Source: Podaxis mareebaensis
Lineage: Eukaryota > Basidiomycota > Agaricomycetes > Agaricales > Agaricaceae
Assembly: GCA_018524725.1 (NCBI GenBank)
Contig: JAEUWP010000180.1
Coordinates: 532,203 to 596,202, forward strand
Length of the DNA stretch: 64,000 nucleotides
Direction of reading: 5' to 3'
Shown piece after piece: positions 36,584 to 47,324 of the stretch. A program made the position numbers and the translations under genes. Each line of letters begins with the position of its first letter. Within the stretch, counting starts at the first letter, position 1. A model generated the notes under the pieces. The model saw nothing but the letters and a program-made list of their open reading frames with translations, did no database searches and was not told the DNA's origin.

Positions 36584-39500
36584 TGGTGGGGGCAAGAGTC
36601 GGACAGAAGAGAAAGAGGGGAAACGGGTGGCGAGTATATGAAGAAAGGAAAGAAGGGGAATGGAGTCGCAGAGAGGTGAACCTGTCACTAGTAGTACGTG
36701 TGAAGTATGAGGCGGCAGTGCTCCTCACAGATGGAGCGTCTCTGCACAAACAGACAACATCATCATCTTTGTAGTTCTGGGGCCTATGTATCTCCCCTTG
36801 GACCGGCCACAATTCCCTGAGAATATTCACACTCTGTTCACATGAGCATACCCTCCCGCAGCACATCCAACGCCGGTCCAATCCTCTCACACTTGCACTG
36901 GAAATCCTCGCCAATCCCGCACAGTTGGGGACTGAAAATGTCTACATCCCGGCCGGAGAGGACCACCTTGCTATTTTGGGCGACGCTTGGCGACCGTGGC
37001 TACCTGCGCAGCAGCCGTTCCACCCTGTCTACAATTGTACTGCCTTGACCCCGGGCTTGACCCGCAGCATGACACAGAGTACAATGAAGAAACACCAATC
37101 CAGGGACGGCCCTTCCATAGCAGTCAGTAGTACTAAGCATGTATTATCACTTGTCTCCAGGCCGAGGCGCCCAAGATTCTTGGTGTTGCTTGACTGATCA
37201 TCAGCATGCTGAAGCCAGCACTGCCAAGATGCTTGTACTCCTTCATCTACATATTTCAACTCTGGATTTGACGCCACGCCGTTGACTCACCCCAGCGTGG
37301 CAATCTTCGGCCCCACCGCTATAACCTGCTCATAATCCAATACCGAGCGTTCTGACCCGTGTAATTAACGAGCATCTGGCACCCAACTAAGCAAGGGCCA
37401 TAAACACCAGTGCAACATCACAATCTGCGAACAGTCCATCCGTCATGAAATGGTTCTGATGTATCATATGGTAACCTCAAAAGCTTGGCAGAACCCAGTG
37501 TGGGATGAATAATCTCCTCTGGTGGGAAGGGCCTTGCTTCTGGGGTCGGGTCTCTCCAGCATTTTGCCGAGGCCACTTCTGGCGCTAACGGTCCCCACGA
37601 GCCCCAGTAACTCTGCGTCCGTAGTTGTCGATTCATTTGAGGGGCGGTTCTGGCGTGGTGAACATCAAAGCCGCAGTCAATGCATAGCAAACCGCCGTGT
37701 TGATTCTCCGAGCGATATTGCAGGAACCGAGAAGGCTTTCCAAACAATAAGCATTCCCAAGACCCGTTTTGCCAATCGTCGCTCCTCAAGCTTCAAGGGG
37801 TTGGAACTTCGGTCTGCTCCAAAAATGACCATGGACACGGTTCAAAACAGACTGACAGACCATCTTGACTACAGTCACCGCCGCGATTGTGGTAACTCCC
37901 CTTTAGGCTTTGGGAAGCGTACTCTATGACAGGCAAACAAACCGCAATTCCTTTTGCCAACGGATATTACTCGACTCTGACCCTCATTCTATTTTTGGAC
38001 TCGATATATCGTCATGAAACGACTGCTATTGGACGACATGCCGGGCAGTGACAATCTTGTGAAGTACTGCAGTGCTCATCCCTGACAGAGAGAGGCACAT
38101 AAACCCAGTGCCCAGTCCGGCGTTAGCTCCCTGTTCTGCTAAATACATGGATCGAGTCCAAGACCCTTTGTCAGTGTATTCGCACAACTGTCATATCAGG
38201 CATCCACCCATCACTAGCGCATCGAATCAAAATAGAGCATGCGAATTCCCAGAGCCAACAATCGATACAGACTTGAAACGAAGATAGTGATGCATGACAA
38301 GGTAACGGATGGCATGAGCAACCCAATACACATGTTTCGCATCGAACCTCATATATACTTTGTTAGCGTTTGCATGCCTGCTCTGCATTGGCCAAGTCCT
38401 CAAAGCGGGCGAGCTCGTGCAAATTTTAGCTCAATAATGTTAGGTGCGGGGGGAGGCTGGGACAATAATGAAGAAGCGGAGAGGAAGGGGAGGAGCAGAG
38501 GAGAGAACAAGAGACAAAAGGAAGAAAAATAGAGGGCCGCGGAATGCAAGAACATGGAAGACATGACACACTTTCACCATCGTGCCTACAATATTCAGCG
38601 TTCACTACATCCATACGCACACGACATCCGCCTATGATATAACTACTCTACGGTTCCAGTAGATAGGTTCACATAGTACTTACTACTGCGGTAATACCCA
38701 CACAACTAACATAAAAATTAAAATAAATTAACATATTTAACATACACATATAAACTACCCCTTAGCTTGTACTGTGATGATGTACATAGTCGTCTCCACT
38801 ATTATTCGGTGTGCTCTTGAGGCCAACGACACCACTGGGCCCTTGCACCCTAGCAAGCATAATCGCGTTACACTACCACCAATTGGTGCAAAGAACCCCT
38901 GGACATAATAGCAGCGGCGCCTTGAGCGCAACAAGGGGCCACACCCACAGCTCAGGAAGGAAAGGACGAGAAAAGGGGTAGATCACAACAGAGGACAGCG
39001 AACATACCCAAAGATCCTAGATAGTAATAAAAGGCCATGGATTTAAAAGGAGCCTGGAAACGACAAATTCACCTGGCGGACTCAAAACCTAGTGGAGTAG
39101 TGCTCTCGATACGACTAGTAAATTTTCTGATGTGCCCCAGCCATTCCACCAGATAGTCGCCGACGGTAGGTTTCCGCCGGTATATAAAGGATACAAAGAA
39201 TTGCAGGATTGTTTTGCGTAACATGTTTCGCGGAGTGGTGTGTCTTGCCTGCACAGTCAAATCACACTTATCTTGGGCACCACTGCCTACTGGTGTCAGT
39301 GAACGTTTCGCTGGGCACTAACATTCGCACGCGCGTCTCCAAATAGCATTCGTGAAACAGACTCGAAGACGGGGAACTCGGCTAACACAATTCCTGAGGG
39401 TAGTACTATTTATAACTTCTGCTACAATAACATGTTTGCATGGGTCCACACTTCGAATAGCTCGGCTACTAGTAACAAAAAGCCAATCACGGTGGCATCA

Positions 39501-40137
39501 AACTACATGCACGGCGAATCTTCAGTTATTGACCACCTGATTGTGAAGATGATTAGGTCGTGGAATGGATTTTCTGTCCACTGATCGACGCTGTGGAGTG
39601 ATACATAACGTCCCAAACCAGTGCAAATAATTGCCGTTAATCCATCAGGTTACGTTCATGGCTGTTCGCTCTCTGGTTTCACGGTTAGATGGATACTAGG
39701 TCGTTTGGAACCTGAAGACAGCAGTGACCTCGTACATCTGAACTAAATCCTTGTTCTACCGCTTTCAAGGCCTATCGCCGGTATTCTCGCCTGTCATGGA
39801 CACGCTGTACATCCGGGCGCCGTGAAAAGGGTACGGTTGATCCACGAATCACTTTGCTAGTAAGGAAAGCTGCGTAACCCCGTTTTCCAAGGCGTGGTTG
39901 GGTTGGGTTGATCATATTGGGCAATGCGGGGCATCAAACACAGGAATAACCCTAGCGCTTCTTTGAAGTTGGTTTCACACCCCGTATATTTCCAGCATCT
40001 TGGTTTGTGCGGTCGTGTTTCCAAAAATGAATAAAAAGTACAAGGTGGCTATTTATTGCCGTCGAGGGCGATGAAGCATAAACCTTTACACACCAACCCC
40101 CCACCCCTTCACATCAACGCTACGCGTGCTAAGGACG
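36584..40137. other. Gene-poor 3.5-kb region
   Basis: The longest gap in the window. Plus-strand frame 36842-37200 and minus-strand frame 37418-37789 read as plausible polypeptides (for example YIPAGEDHLAILGDAWRPW; SYWGSWGPLAPEVASAKCW) but have no start, no domain I recognise and no splice partner. They may be decayed gene fragments. 38700-38760 is very AT-rich. No terminal repeats, transposase or reverse-transcriptase motifs were seen. Confidence 0.45.
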
Positions 40138-40690
40138 ATGATCCACACGCCCAAGCCTGCCCACTTCAATGACACCGTAGGCCACTCTTCGAACGAGTAA
40201 CCATCATCCTCATTACAATCATCCAGAACGCAGCGCCTCCGTCGTACACGGCTCTACCCGCACCTCTATCCGCACCTCCACCTCCGCCTAGTGCAACAAG
40301 TACAAATTTCAGAAGCACAAGTACGGCGACTTCAGTCACCCCGTTCCCAATCAATGCATCGATGAACAGTGGACTGGAACGGTCTCAAGTCAAGGCAAAT
40401 TCTAGGCTCACAGTGGAAGAAAAGCCTGTCAGCGTCATAGTGCACGTCGGTCAGGCACTCTTGGTGCTTCTGACATCGCCCTTTATGTTCCTTTACGGTA
40501 TTTTCAAGCTGTTGGGAACTGTATTCAAGGGTATTGGGGTGTTCTTCGCCATGTTGGGGGATTGGGCGTATGCACTGGCGTACAAGCCGGGAAAGACTCC
40601 AAGTCGTGTAGTATTAAACGGTGAGTTTCGTTTGGTATCGCAGATTTGGTAGTCCGATGATTCAGTGTGATAGATGCGCAGCTAGTCTAA
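40138..40690 (+). CDS. Small TTPF-module protein A (tandem family member)
   Basis: Exons 40138-40176, 40227-40620 and 40674-40690 give 149 residues. An ORF scan from ATG finds only 40362-40652; the 50-nt first intron (GTAGGC...ATCCAG) joins MIHTPKPAHFNDT to NAAPPSYTALPAP in frame. The N-terminal half is disordered and Pro/Ser/Thr-rich with a PPSY (PPxY) motif. The C-terminal ~60 residues hold the family module IVHVGQALLVLLTSPFMFLY, followed by a Gly-spaced hydrophobic helix (GTVFKGIGVFFAMLGDW) and YKPGKTPSR. The last exon encodes five residues (DAQLV) after a phase-1 intron. No signal peptide; the module could insert in or lie on a membrane. Closest visible relative is the next gene (41527). 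Function unknown. Confidence 0.65.
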
Positions 40691-41526
40691 CTTCCTTGTG
40701 ATGGTTGGGGATGAGATTGATACGATATAATCGCGCTTGTATTTGGAATGCATGGACATAGGCCTCGCTTGAAAATGACTTCCGTAGCTTTATCATTTTT
40801 GCGAGCTCTTGATATTAAAGCATTAATCGCGACAAATCTTATAGACGGCAGCACCTGTTCAAGCTTTTCGGGGACTTGAGTAGGTTGGACATCGCCTTGT
40901 TTCTATGCCCTGATGGTTCCGTCATGTGCCCTAGGCTAGGAAGTTCTGAGATTCCGCAGCATGATCCCCCTTCCACCCTTGAATGACAGGAGTGATAACC
41001 GCAATAAGGGATTATGTAGAACAAAACGCAGACCTTTTCTCGCACGGCGGCATGGTACAGCCGTCTCAATAGAAAAAGATTCACAAAGTAGGATAACTCT
41101 TTGGGATCGAAGTATGCTGGAATGGTCGTGCATGAACCGAGAGCTTGGTTGGATTAGTACTGAGATTTACAGTATAACTGGTATAGTGTCGGTATATTGT
41201 AAGGCATAGAAAAATTTCAACGTTCCACGCACTTTTCTGGGGAGTTGGAGGGTGAGCTTGACGCGAGGTTTACATTCATTCTGTTCGGAGAAAATCACTC
41301 TGTTTAAAGTCGAGTTTACCTTTTAACGCGGAGAACTCCTTGGAGTAAGTTTATCTCAGAAGCGAGGCGTCGAGTACCCTTTAAGGAATGACAAGCTGCG
41401 GAAAACTGCGGAATTATTGTTTTTGTCAAGAACCTCGATGGTTTATGGCTGTCAGGCCTGATATAAGCGACCAGAAACTGAGTCCATGACACGAAAAGCG
41501 TCCACTGAATTTGTCAATCATCCTAC
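40691..41526. other. Spacer between family members A and B
   Basis: 836 bp with no supported gene; minus-strand frames near 40839-41133 have no domain. It presumably contains the promoter of the gene at 41527. Confidence 0.5.
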
Positions 41527-42186
41527 ATGTCTGCACAGGCAGAGGCCGAAGCATCCCCACGAGTTTCCACAGACACCATCATCGACGGACGGCCACCAAG
41601 TCCCAAAGTCGAGGGTCCTAGTGGGCTCGAGGCTCAGCAGACCGCGGCTAGAGGTAATGACGCAGGAAACAGAGTTGCCTCGCCTTTGGCAGAGGTTCTC
41701 AACCTGCCGAGGCCGGAGGCACCTCCCGAGAGTCAACATGTCCAGTGGGAACATATCATGGCCCAGTTGGGAATGGGTTCAGAGGACAGGAGGATTGACT
41801 GGGAACGGATGAGGAACGAGCTGGGCTTGTCCGAGGATGACGAGGAGCCAGCTAGTCTTTTGAAGCAGATTGGCCAAGCGTGCCTGGTACTTGCAACGAC
41901 ACCGTTCATGCTACTCCATGGTGTGTTCAAGATGGCTGGTGCCTTCCTCAAAAGTCTTGGCATGATATTTACGGGCTTGGCGAAATTGTCGGGGAAGTTG
42001 ATCTTTAAACCTGGAAGAAGGAGGAATAGGAGGGCTGGTATGTTACTTCGTTGTTGACGCCGATAACTAAAAAGGAAATTAATGCCAGACGTTAATAGGG
42101 CCCATCCAGATATGATCTACGCGATCGCCTCAGGCATATGCATGCGACCTTGTGCATTAGTTTATCGTCAGATCCTGTACCAGTAA
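41527..42186 (+). CDS. Small TTPF-module protein B (tandem family member)
   Basis: Exon 1 is 41527-42037 from ATG. A GTATGT donor and CCAG acceptor suggest exon 2 at 42089-42186, giving 202 residues; if the intron is retained the frame stops at 42057 (176 residues). The N-terminal 110 residues are polar and acidic (MSAQAEAEASPRVS, with WEHIMAQLGMGSEDRRIDWE). The C-terminal module LLKQIGQACLVLATTPFMLL is followed by HGVFKMAGAFLKSLGMIFTG and the basic tail FKPGRRRNRRA. It aligns without gaps with protein A over about 50 residues (IGQA-L-L-T-S/T-PFM-L-G-FK--G). The intron after the KPG tail is in the same place and phase (phase 1, next residue Asp) as in A, which supports common ancestry and the spliced form. 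Confidence 0.65.
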
Positions 42187-42345
42187 CAACAGAATGTGAA
42201 AGAGACCCATTACTGCGCCGGCATCAGAGACCGAAAAGGTTAATTCCAAGAAAGGCTTCTACTGAGCAGGTGACGTTGACGTTAGCTTGGTTGATATAAG
42301 AGCCTTAAGTCCCAGAGACACTCCAAGCAGTGAACGCAATCCAGA

Positions 42346-42939
42346 ATGACACACCTCTCCCTCCCGGCACCCAAATCAACGCCAGGAAACAGTTCCTCAT
42401 TGATCGCTGCATCCAGTAGCACCCAAGTAACCTCCTCGGCTTCCCCAGCCCCTTCAGCCCCCTTGGCTCTCCCAGCCCCCTCTGACGCTCCGTCAGCTGA
42501 TCCACAACAAGAGCTCGAATGGAAGGGTTCGTTGAAGAACCTCGAGTATCACATCGAAGCATACAAGGATCGAGCGAAAGAGGGCAAGGCATCAGAGCGG
42601 GAGGTAGAGGAGGTCGCTGTGGCCATGGAACAGGTTGCAAATGCTCACTCGGACCCGAAGGTCAAGACACATTGGCGGGAAAAGGCAGGAGCGTTCAGAG
42701 CAGCTAGTGCAAAGGAGCGTGATGGGATTTTGGAAGAGATCGGAAAGGGTTTTTTGATGTTGTTGACAACACCGTTCTTTTTGGTTGGTGCGGTGTTGCA
42801 AGCTGCTGGTGGGATTTTGGATGGTGTCGGGTCCATTCTCAAGGGATTGGGCAGGTTGTCGCGCAAATTGACCTACACAGGTGGGTCGAAAAAGGGACAA
42901 CATAATGAAGATGCAGAGTCTACACAAACAAATCAATGA
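42346..42939 (+). CDS. Small TTPF-module protein C (tandem family member)
   Basis: Single long exon from ATG, 197 residues. The N-terminus is Ser/Pro/Ala low-complexity. Residues ~60-130 form a charged helical region (LEYHIEAYKDRAKEGKASER, VAMEQVANAHSDPKVKTHW). The C-terminal module is ILEEIGKGFLMLLTTPFFLV, then GAVLQAAGGILDGVGSILKG and LGRLSRKLTYTGG. It shares IG(Q/K)-x-x-x-L-x-L-(T/S)TPF with A and B but has a different N-terminus. A possible phase-1 donor (ACAG/GTGGGT) sits where A and B have their last intron, so the real C-terminus may differ from the one read here. Small residues every three or four positions suggest tight helix packing in a membrane or oligomer. Function unknown. Confidence 0.6.
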   Translation: MTHLSLPAPKSTPGNSSSLIAASSSTQVTSSASPAPSAPLALPAPSDAPSADPQQELEWKGSLKNLEYHIEAYKDRAKEGKASEREVEEVAVAMEQVANAHSDPKVKTHWREKAGAFRAASAKERDGILEEIGKGFLMLLTTPFFLVGAVLQAAGGILDGVGSILKGLGRLSRKLTYTGGSKKGQHNEDAESTQTNQ

Positions 42940-43575
42940 AGTATATGGTGAGCGGTTTTCAGTTGCCTGAGTGGAGCGAGTCTTAGGATTCAGGGCAGGG
43001 ACCCTATGTAACACGCTGAAACCAAACCCAACTTACTGTACATTAGGCGTCGTGTTTGACTGTTTTATGCCATGTCTTGTTTGTGTATTTACTTATGAGT
43101 CGAGCTGCTGCTCATGTGCTCAAATGATGTGACTTATTTTTTCCAAACGTGGTTATCTCCATTGACTCATATTGAGTCGGTGCATTCGGCGCACTCGATG
43201 CTTTGCCTCCAGGCCTTATCTACACGACGTCGCAGAAACCTATAACGAAGCTACTTCAAGCCCCGCAGATTGCAGTGTAATATTACAACATATCCGCCTC
43301 CACGAACTTGCGGGAATGATATCTTCTGAGCAACGCCTTCTGTAAATGGTACAAGGCGCTAATTCGAAGTCGAAGTATTAAGAACGACGGAGATTCCTGA
43401 CACGAGGCGGAGATGCTGTGTGGACCAATATAACGGGTGCTGCGCTTTTCAAGCGGACTCCCATCTACAAGCTTGCGAGGCCTCCATCCAGCAACCATTC
43501 CAATCCTGTATCTCACTTTGAAGGCCTTTCAAGCTTGAATTGCTATTCAAACGACCTCTACGAGCTATATCAAAT
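42940..43575. other. Spacer between family members C and D
   Basis: 636 bp. No domain or splice-connected frame; presumed promoter of the gene at 43576. Confidence 0.5.
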
Positions 43576-44131
43576 ATGATCATTGATCTTGTGGCCAATC
43601 AATTGAGCCCCGCAGCACATCTCAGTGGCGGCACCTGCGGTCGCACCGCAGGACATACCGCGATCGACGAAAACTTCAGCGCCAAGGATAAAGCTGTTTC
43701 TCAATCATCGGAGGACCCTCCGCCTCCTTATACTCCGATTGACCCTGCACAGCTCACCGCTGAAGGTTTGGAACCTCGTCCACCTGCCCCGACCCCCAGC
43801 ACTATATTCAAGTAAGTATATTATCGTCGATGATATCACACTTCTTAACACGATACTCTTCTGCAGTCAGTTCTGCCGTTGCAGCAAAGGACCGCAATTC
43901 ATAGATCGGCCCACTACTTTGGCCCCAGCGCAATCTCCCGGCATCGAGGAGATCTACGAAGGCGCGAAGCAACTCCTTGATTCCACCGTGGCCCTCGTGG
44001 AGGGCGTCATCGTCGCTATCGGCCGCTGTGTCCAAGCCCTCGGCGGTTGTGTTCAGGGCATCGGCAAGGTCTTGACCGGAATCGGTTTAGCGATCGGCCA
44101 CCGTCGTGCCCTGGCCAATATGAACAACTGA
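43576..44131 (+). CDS. Small glycine-spaced hydrophobic protein D (distant family member)
   Basis: Exons 43576-43811 and 43867-44131 give 166 residues, joined by a canonical 55-nt intron (GTAAGT...TGCAG). The N-terminus is disordered and contains PPPPYTP (a PPxY motif) in the same position as PPSY of protein A. The C-terminus is IEEIYEGAKQLLDSTVALVEG, then IVAIGRCVQALGGCVQGIGK and VLTGIGLAIGHRR, a strongly Gly-spaced hydrophobic helix like that of C (EEI-x-G, LL, then GG and G-x-G). It lacks TTPF. Similarity to A-C is weaker and is an inference from order, orientation, layout and composition. No signal peptide. Confidence 0.55.
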
Positions 44132-44988
44132 TTTCATTATCTCCGATCCACCCACTCCTGCGACCCTTCCCCCCCCTTCCTCCTCACAAGAAAAACAAAA
44201 AAACCCAAAAAAACCCAAAAAAAAGAAAAGAAAAGAAAAAGGGGGACAGAAAAGAAGAAACCCGTGAGTCCTTAGCATTCTCTTTTCCTCTCCTCACATC
44301 TTCGCTGTATCCTCCCTTTTCTTCCGAGACTGAACCCTTGTTTCCAGATGGACGACATCATCATGTCACCTTTCGTGGGGTGGTACTCACGTCGTAAGAA
44401 CAGCGCGCTGGACACACCATATCGTTCAGCGAGCGACTGACGATCTGAACACCACCCCATCAAAGATCTCAAGGCCTTGCCGTGCGCGGCTTTCCTCTTT
44501 CCTCTTCTCCGTTTTCTTTTCTTCTCTTTTTGCCTATTTATTGTCTGTTGCATCTCACCTTGCCGTTTTCATGGTCAATTTCGCTTTCACTTGTATACTC
44601 CTTGTTGTCGCAATACTTTCTTGCTTGGAACACCATTGTATAGTATCACGATTCCACGACTCTGGTAGTCATACCTGTCCCTTCTGCATTGGCCGCGGGT
44701 CCAATCGTGGCCATCCTGTCACTCACAGCTACGTTGTTTTATGCGCCTATAATAATGTCTGCATATCGTTTGAATGAATGCATATAACGAGTACCTAAGA
44801 AAGAAAAGCCAAATACAAAAGGCTACGAACGAAGAACATATGTGACCGAATATAATGGTATAGGTTATTCCGGAGCTCAAAATTAACCCAAGATATAGTT
44901 TATTCAAGCAATCCACCTCAACTTTCTCGGTCGCGCTCAAGTGAGGACTGCAACAACGTCCACTCAAACTGAGGGCGGACAACATCAA
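44132..44988. other. Intergenic with a homopurine/A-rich tract
   Basis: 0.86 kb between gene D and the PAQR stop. 44189-44250 is a low-complexity run of A with short C and G interruptions (AAAAACCC and GAAAA repeats) preceded by a C-rich run. No gene supported. Confidence 0.55.
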
Positions 44989-46917
44989 TCAACTCGATGC
45001 ATAGTCTGCCAAGCACTGCAACCCCTGCTTCATCGACTGCATGCCTTGTTTATGCTGGCTTACAGCAAGCACAATGAAGCAATGCCAAATTGCGTGCGAG
45101 CTCCAACCGATGCGGTCTAGGTACCCGCGGACGCTTATAGGAAGGTGACGCTCGGGCCAGTGGTATGCGTAGAAGACAAGACCAGTGAGATAGGAAGCGA
45201 AGGACGGGAAGAGAGGTGCTATTGGGTCAAGCGACCAGTTAAAAGGTAAATCCAATAGGACGGAGGCTGAAGAACGTACTGATAAAATCAGACATTTCTT
45301 TGCGAGAGTGGAGGATCGCCATTCCGAAAATCGGAGCAATGCTTGAGAACGCGAGGGTGAGGAAGAAGCCTACACGGTGGAGCTAGGGAACTGTGAATCA
45401 GCTCACAACTCAGGTAAAGGGGCGGAAGACGTACGCGATATTCATGTTGGTTAAACCAAGACATGAAGGGGAATACATTACCGAGCAATCCCATCAAAAA
45501 GCACAGGGATAAAAATACAAAGCCAATTTTAGGATGGCATTGATAACCGTAATGTACGACGGTGCCGACGCTTGCGCTAATGAGCCAACCGATGCCGACG
45601 TAGTCCACACGTGCACAGAAGTCCATGCTCGGATGATGAGCGCAGCCGGACATGGTATGCCAAATTGAGCTGCCGAGCAGACAGAAGCAAGCGAAGAACA
45701 CGAAGAGCACTTCAGCAGCATCGAAGTGTGATGAGTCCCGGATGATGGAGGCGAGGTTGATTAGGTAGAGGATGAATGGTATAAGGTGGGTATGGATATT
45801 AACTAGACGGCGAATAAGGAGAGGCTCGTATTGAGTTTGAGAATGGATAGACGTACGAGTTTCGTTATGTAGAGCAAAGACGGACTTGATTAGTAGCGGC
45901 CATCGCTCTCGTGGTATGAATCTTCGGGTTGGGATTAGCGTATGCTCCGGGCAGTGGAAGAAGAGCAATGTACCTATATCCTTGGGTAACGAACGGATTG
46001 TTTCTCCATGGACGTGGAAGGTCATCGTATGCAATAAGCCGCATTCCTTCGAGAGAGCGCTTAGCCGCTCTGGCCACGTCGGGAATGGTATTCTCAATCA
46101 AATCTCCCCCTTTCCCCTTAAATCCCGGCTTGTTATCGGTAATGACAGGAACGAGCTCTGGCGGAGCCAAAGCATCCAGGACTTCGTGCAGAAGAGAGCT
46201 CGGGTCAAGCAGAGGAAGGCCAACCATCCTCGTGAACTCGACTTCCATGGAAGACAGATGCGAGTGCAACTTGTGTAGACGAGTAGCGAGCGTAGGAACA
46301 TAACTCAAAGGCTTGTTAAAATCTATTTCCTGGAAGCGGGTCCGGACGTCGCCCAGTTTCGAACGCATATCGGCAAAATCAGGAAAATGCGCTCTAACGT
46401 CCTGCATGTCCGGCAAATGCGAACGCACGTCTGGCATTTCGGGCAGGTGCGAACGTACATCCACCAAAGTGGGCATGTCAAGCAATTCGGGGATATGAGC
46501 GCTGAGGAAATTTTCCACCGATGCCAAGTCGGAAAAATGCATGTCTGGAAGATGGGACCGCACATCTGAGCGGATGCCATCGAGCATTTCCAGTGCAGTT
46601 TTTGCCCATTGTCGCGCCTCTTCTATTTTAATCTCTCCTTTTGCCTTCCAGCCTTCTAGGTCAGGTGACTCAAGTTTAGAAAGGTGTCGTTCAAGATCGG
46701 TGAGGTGGGAGAGAACGAGAAAACGGAGGGAGGCGAGGGTTCGTACAGGGGACACATGGGTGAGGTCGAGAGGAGCGACGGAGGAGGGTTTGCAGGACTG
46801 GGAGGGCGATAATTTGGGGGCTGAACCTGGCGGGGGCTGAAGATGTCGCAAGCGCAGAGTCCGAGTAGGCGATGTTGTAGAAGTGGCCGTTGTGGCCATG
46901 GAGGACAGGGGGGACAT
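44989..46917 (-). CDS. PAQR / haemolysin III family membrane protein (Izh3-like) with repeat extension
   Basis: A seven-helix PAQR-family protein; yeast Izh proteins affect zinc homeostasis and sterol/lipid signalling, and the fold suggests a metal-dependent membrane hydrolase. Exons 45974-46917, 45857-45921, 45435-45802, 45280-45382, 44989-45218 give 569 residues. Residues 1-300 are an N-terminal cytosolic extension containing an imperfect repeat of about nine to eleven residues (DVRSHLPDM, DVRSHLPEM, DVRSHLPDM, DVRAHFPDF, DMRSKLGDV), then RTRFQEIDF. The PAQR core starts PWRNNPFVTQGYRFIPRERW and has HNETLNIHTHLIPF, GSSIWHTMSGCAHHP with DYVGIGWLISASVGT, and SSHAIWHCFIVLA, the expected metal-ligand histidines (S-x-x-x-H, H near the end, H-x-x-x-H). 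The order and extension match Izh3-type proteins. Every intron is phase-checked. Confidence 0.87.
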
Positions 46918-47324
46918 GAGAAAGGAGCGGAAGAGGGAGAAGAGAGAGAGGAGGTCAAATAATTATCATATGGAAGTGGCAGGCATACGGATCGTCTGAT
47001 GGGTGCATGCTCCAAGAGCCATTTTGACGTTACGTAAGAGCAGTCAAAGCTGCTACTACTGATCCGTTGCTAGGTCCCAGTCTCTTCGGCCACGCCTCCT
47101 TCCTCACAAATGCAATGCTGAGACGCGTTTAGAACAATTCGCTCGGCGGAACACATCTGTCTTTGCTCGTTAGTAAGCTTTCCTGTCGTGATCACCCATT
47201 CACCCCCGCGTATTACGGCCACAAGGACTCACCATGACTCACTAGTCGACCATATATACTAACCACCATTCTTATTCTGCTCTCTACTTTCATTTCAGAC
47301 GTGCTCGACTTCTTCACGAACGGA
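46918..47324. other. Divergent promoter region, PAQR / peptidyl-tRNA hydrolase
   Basis: 407 bp between the divergent starts. It includes an acceptor-like CATTTCAG at 47290-47297, suggesting a 5' leader intron for the plus-strand gene. No other element seen. Confidence 0.5.

Noticed and set aside
44189..44250. A-rich low-complexity tract as a retroposed poly(A) tail
   Set aside because: It is interrupted by C and G runs, has no adjacent element body and no flanking duplication; ordinary low complexity.
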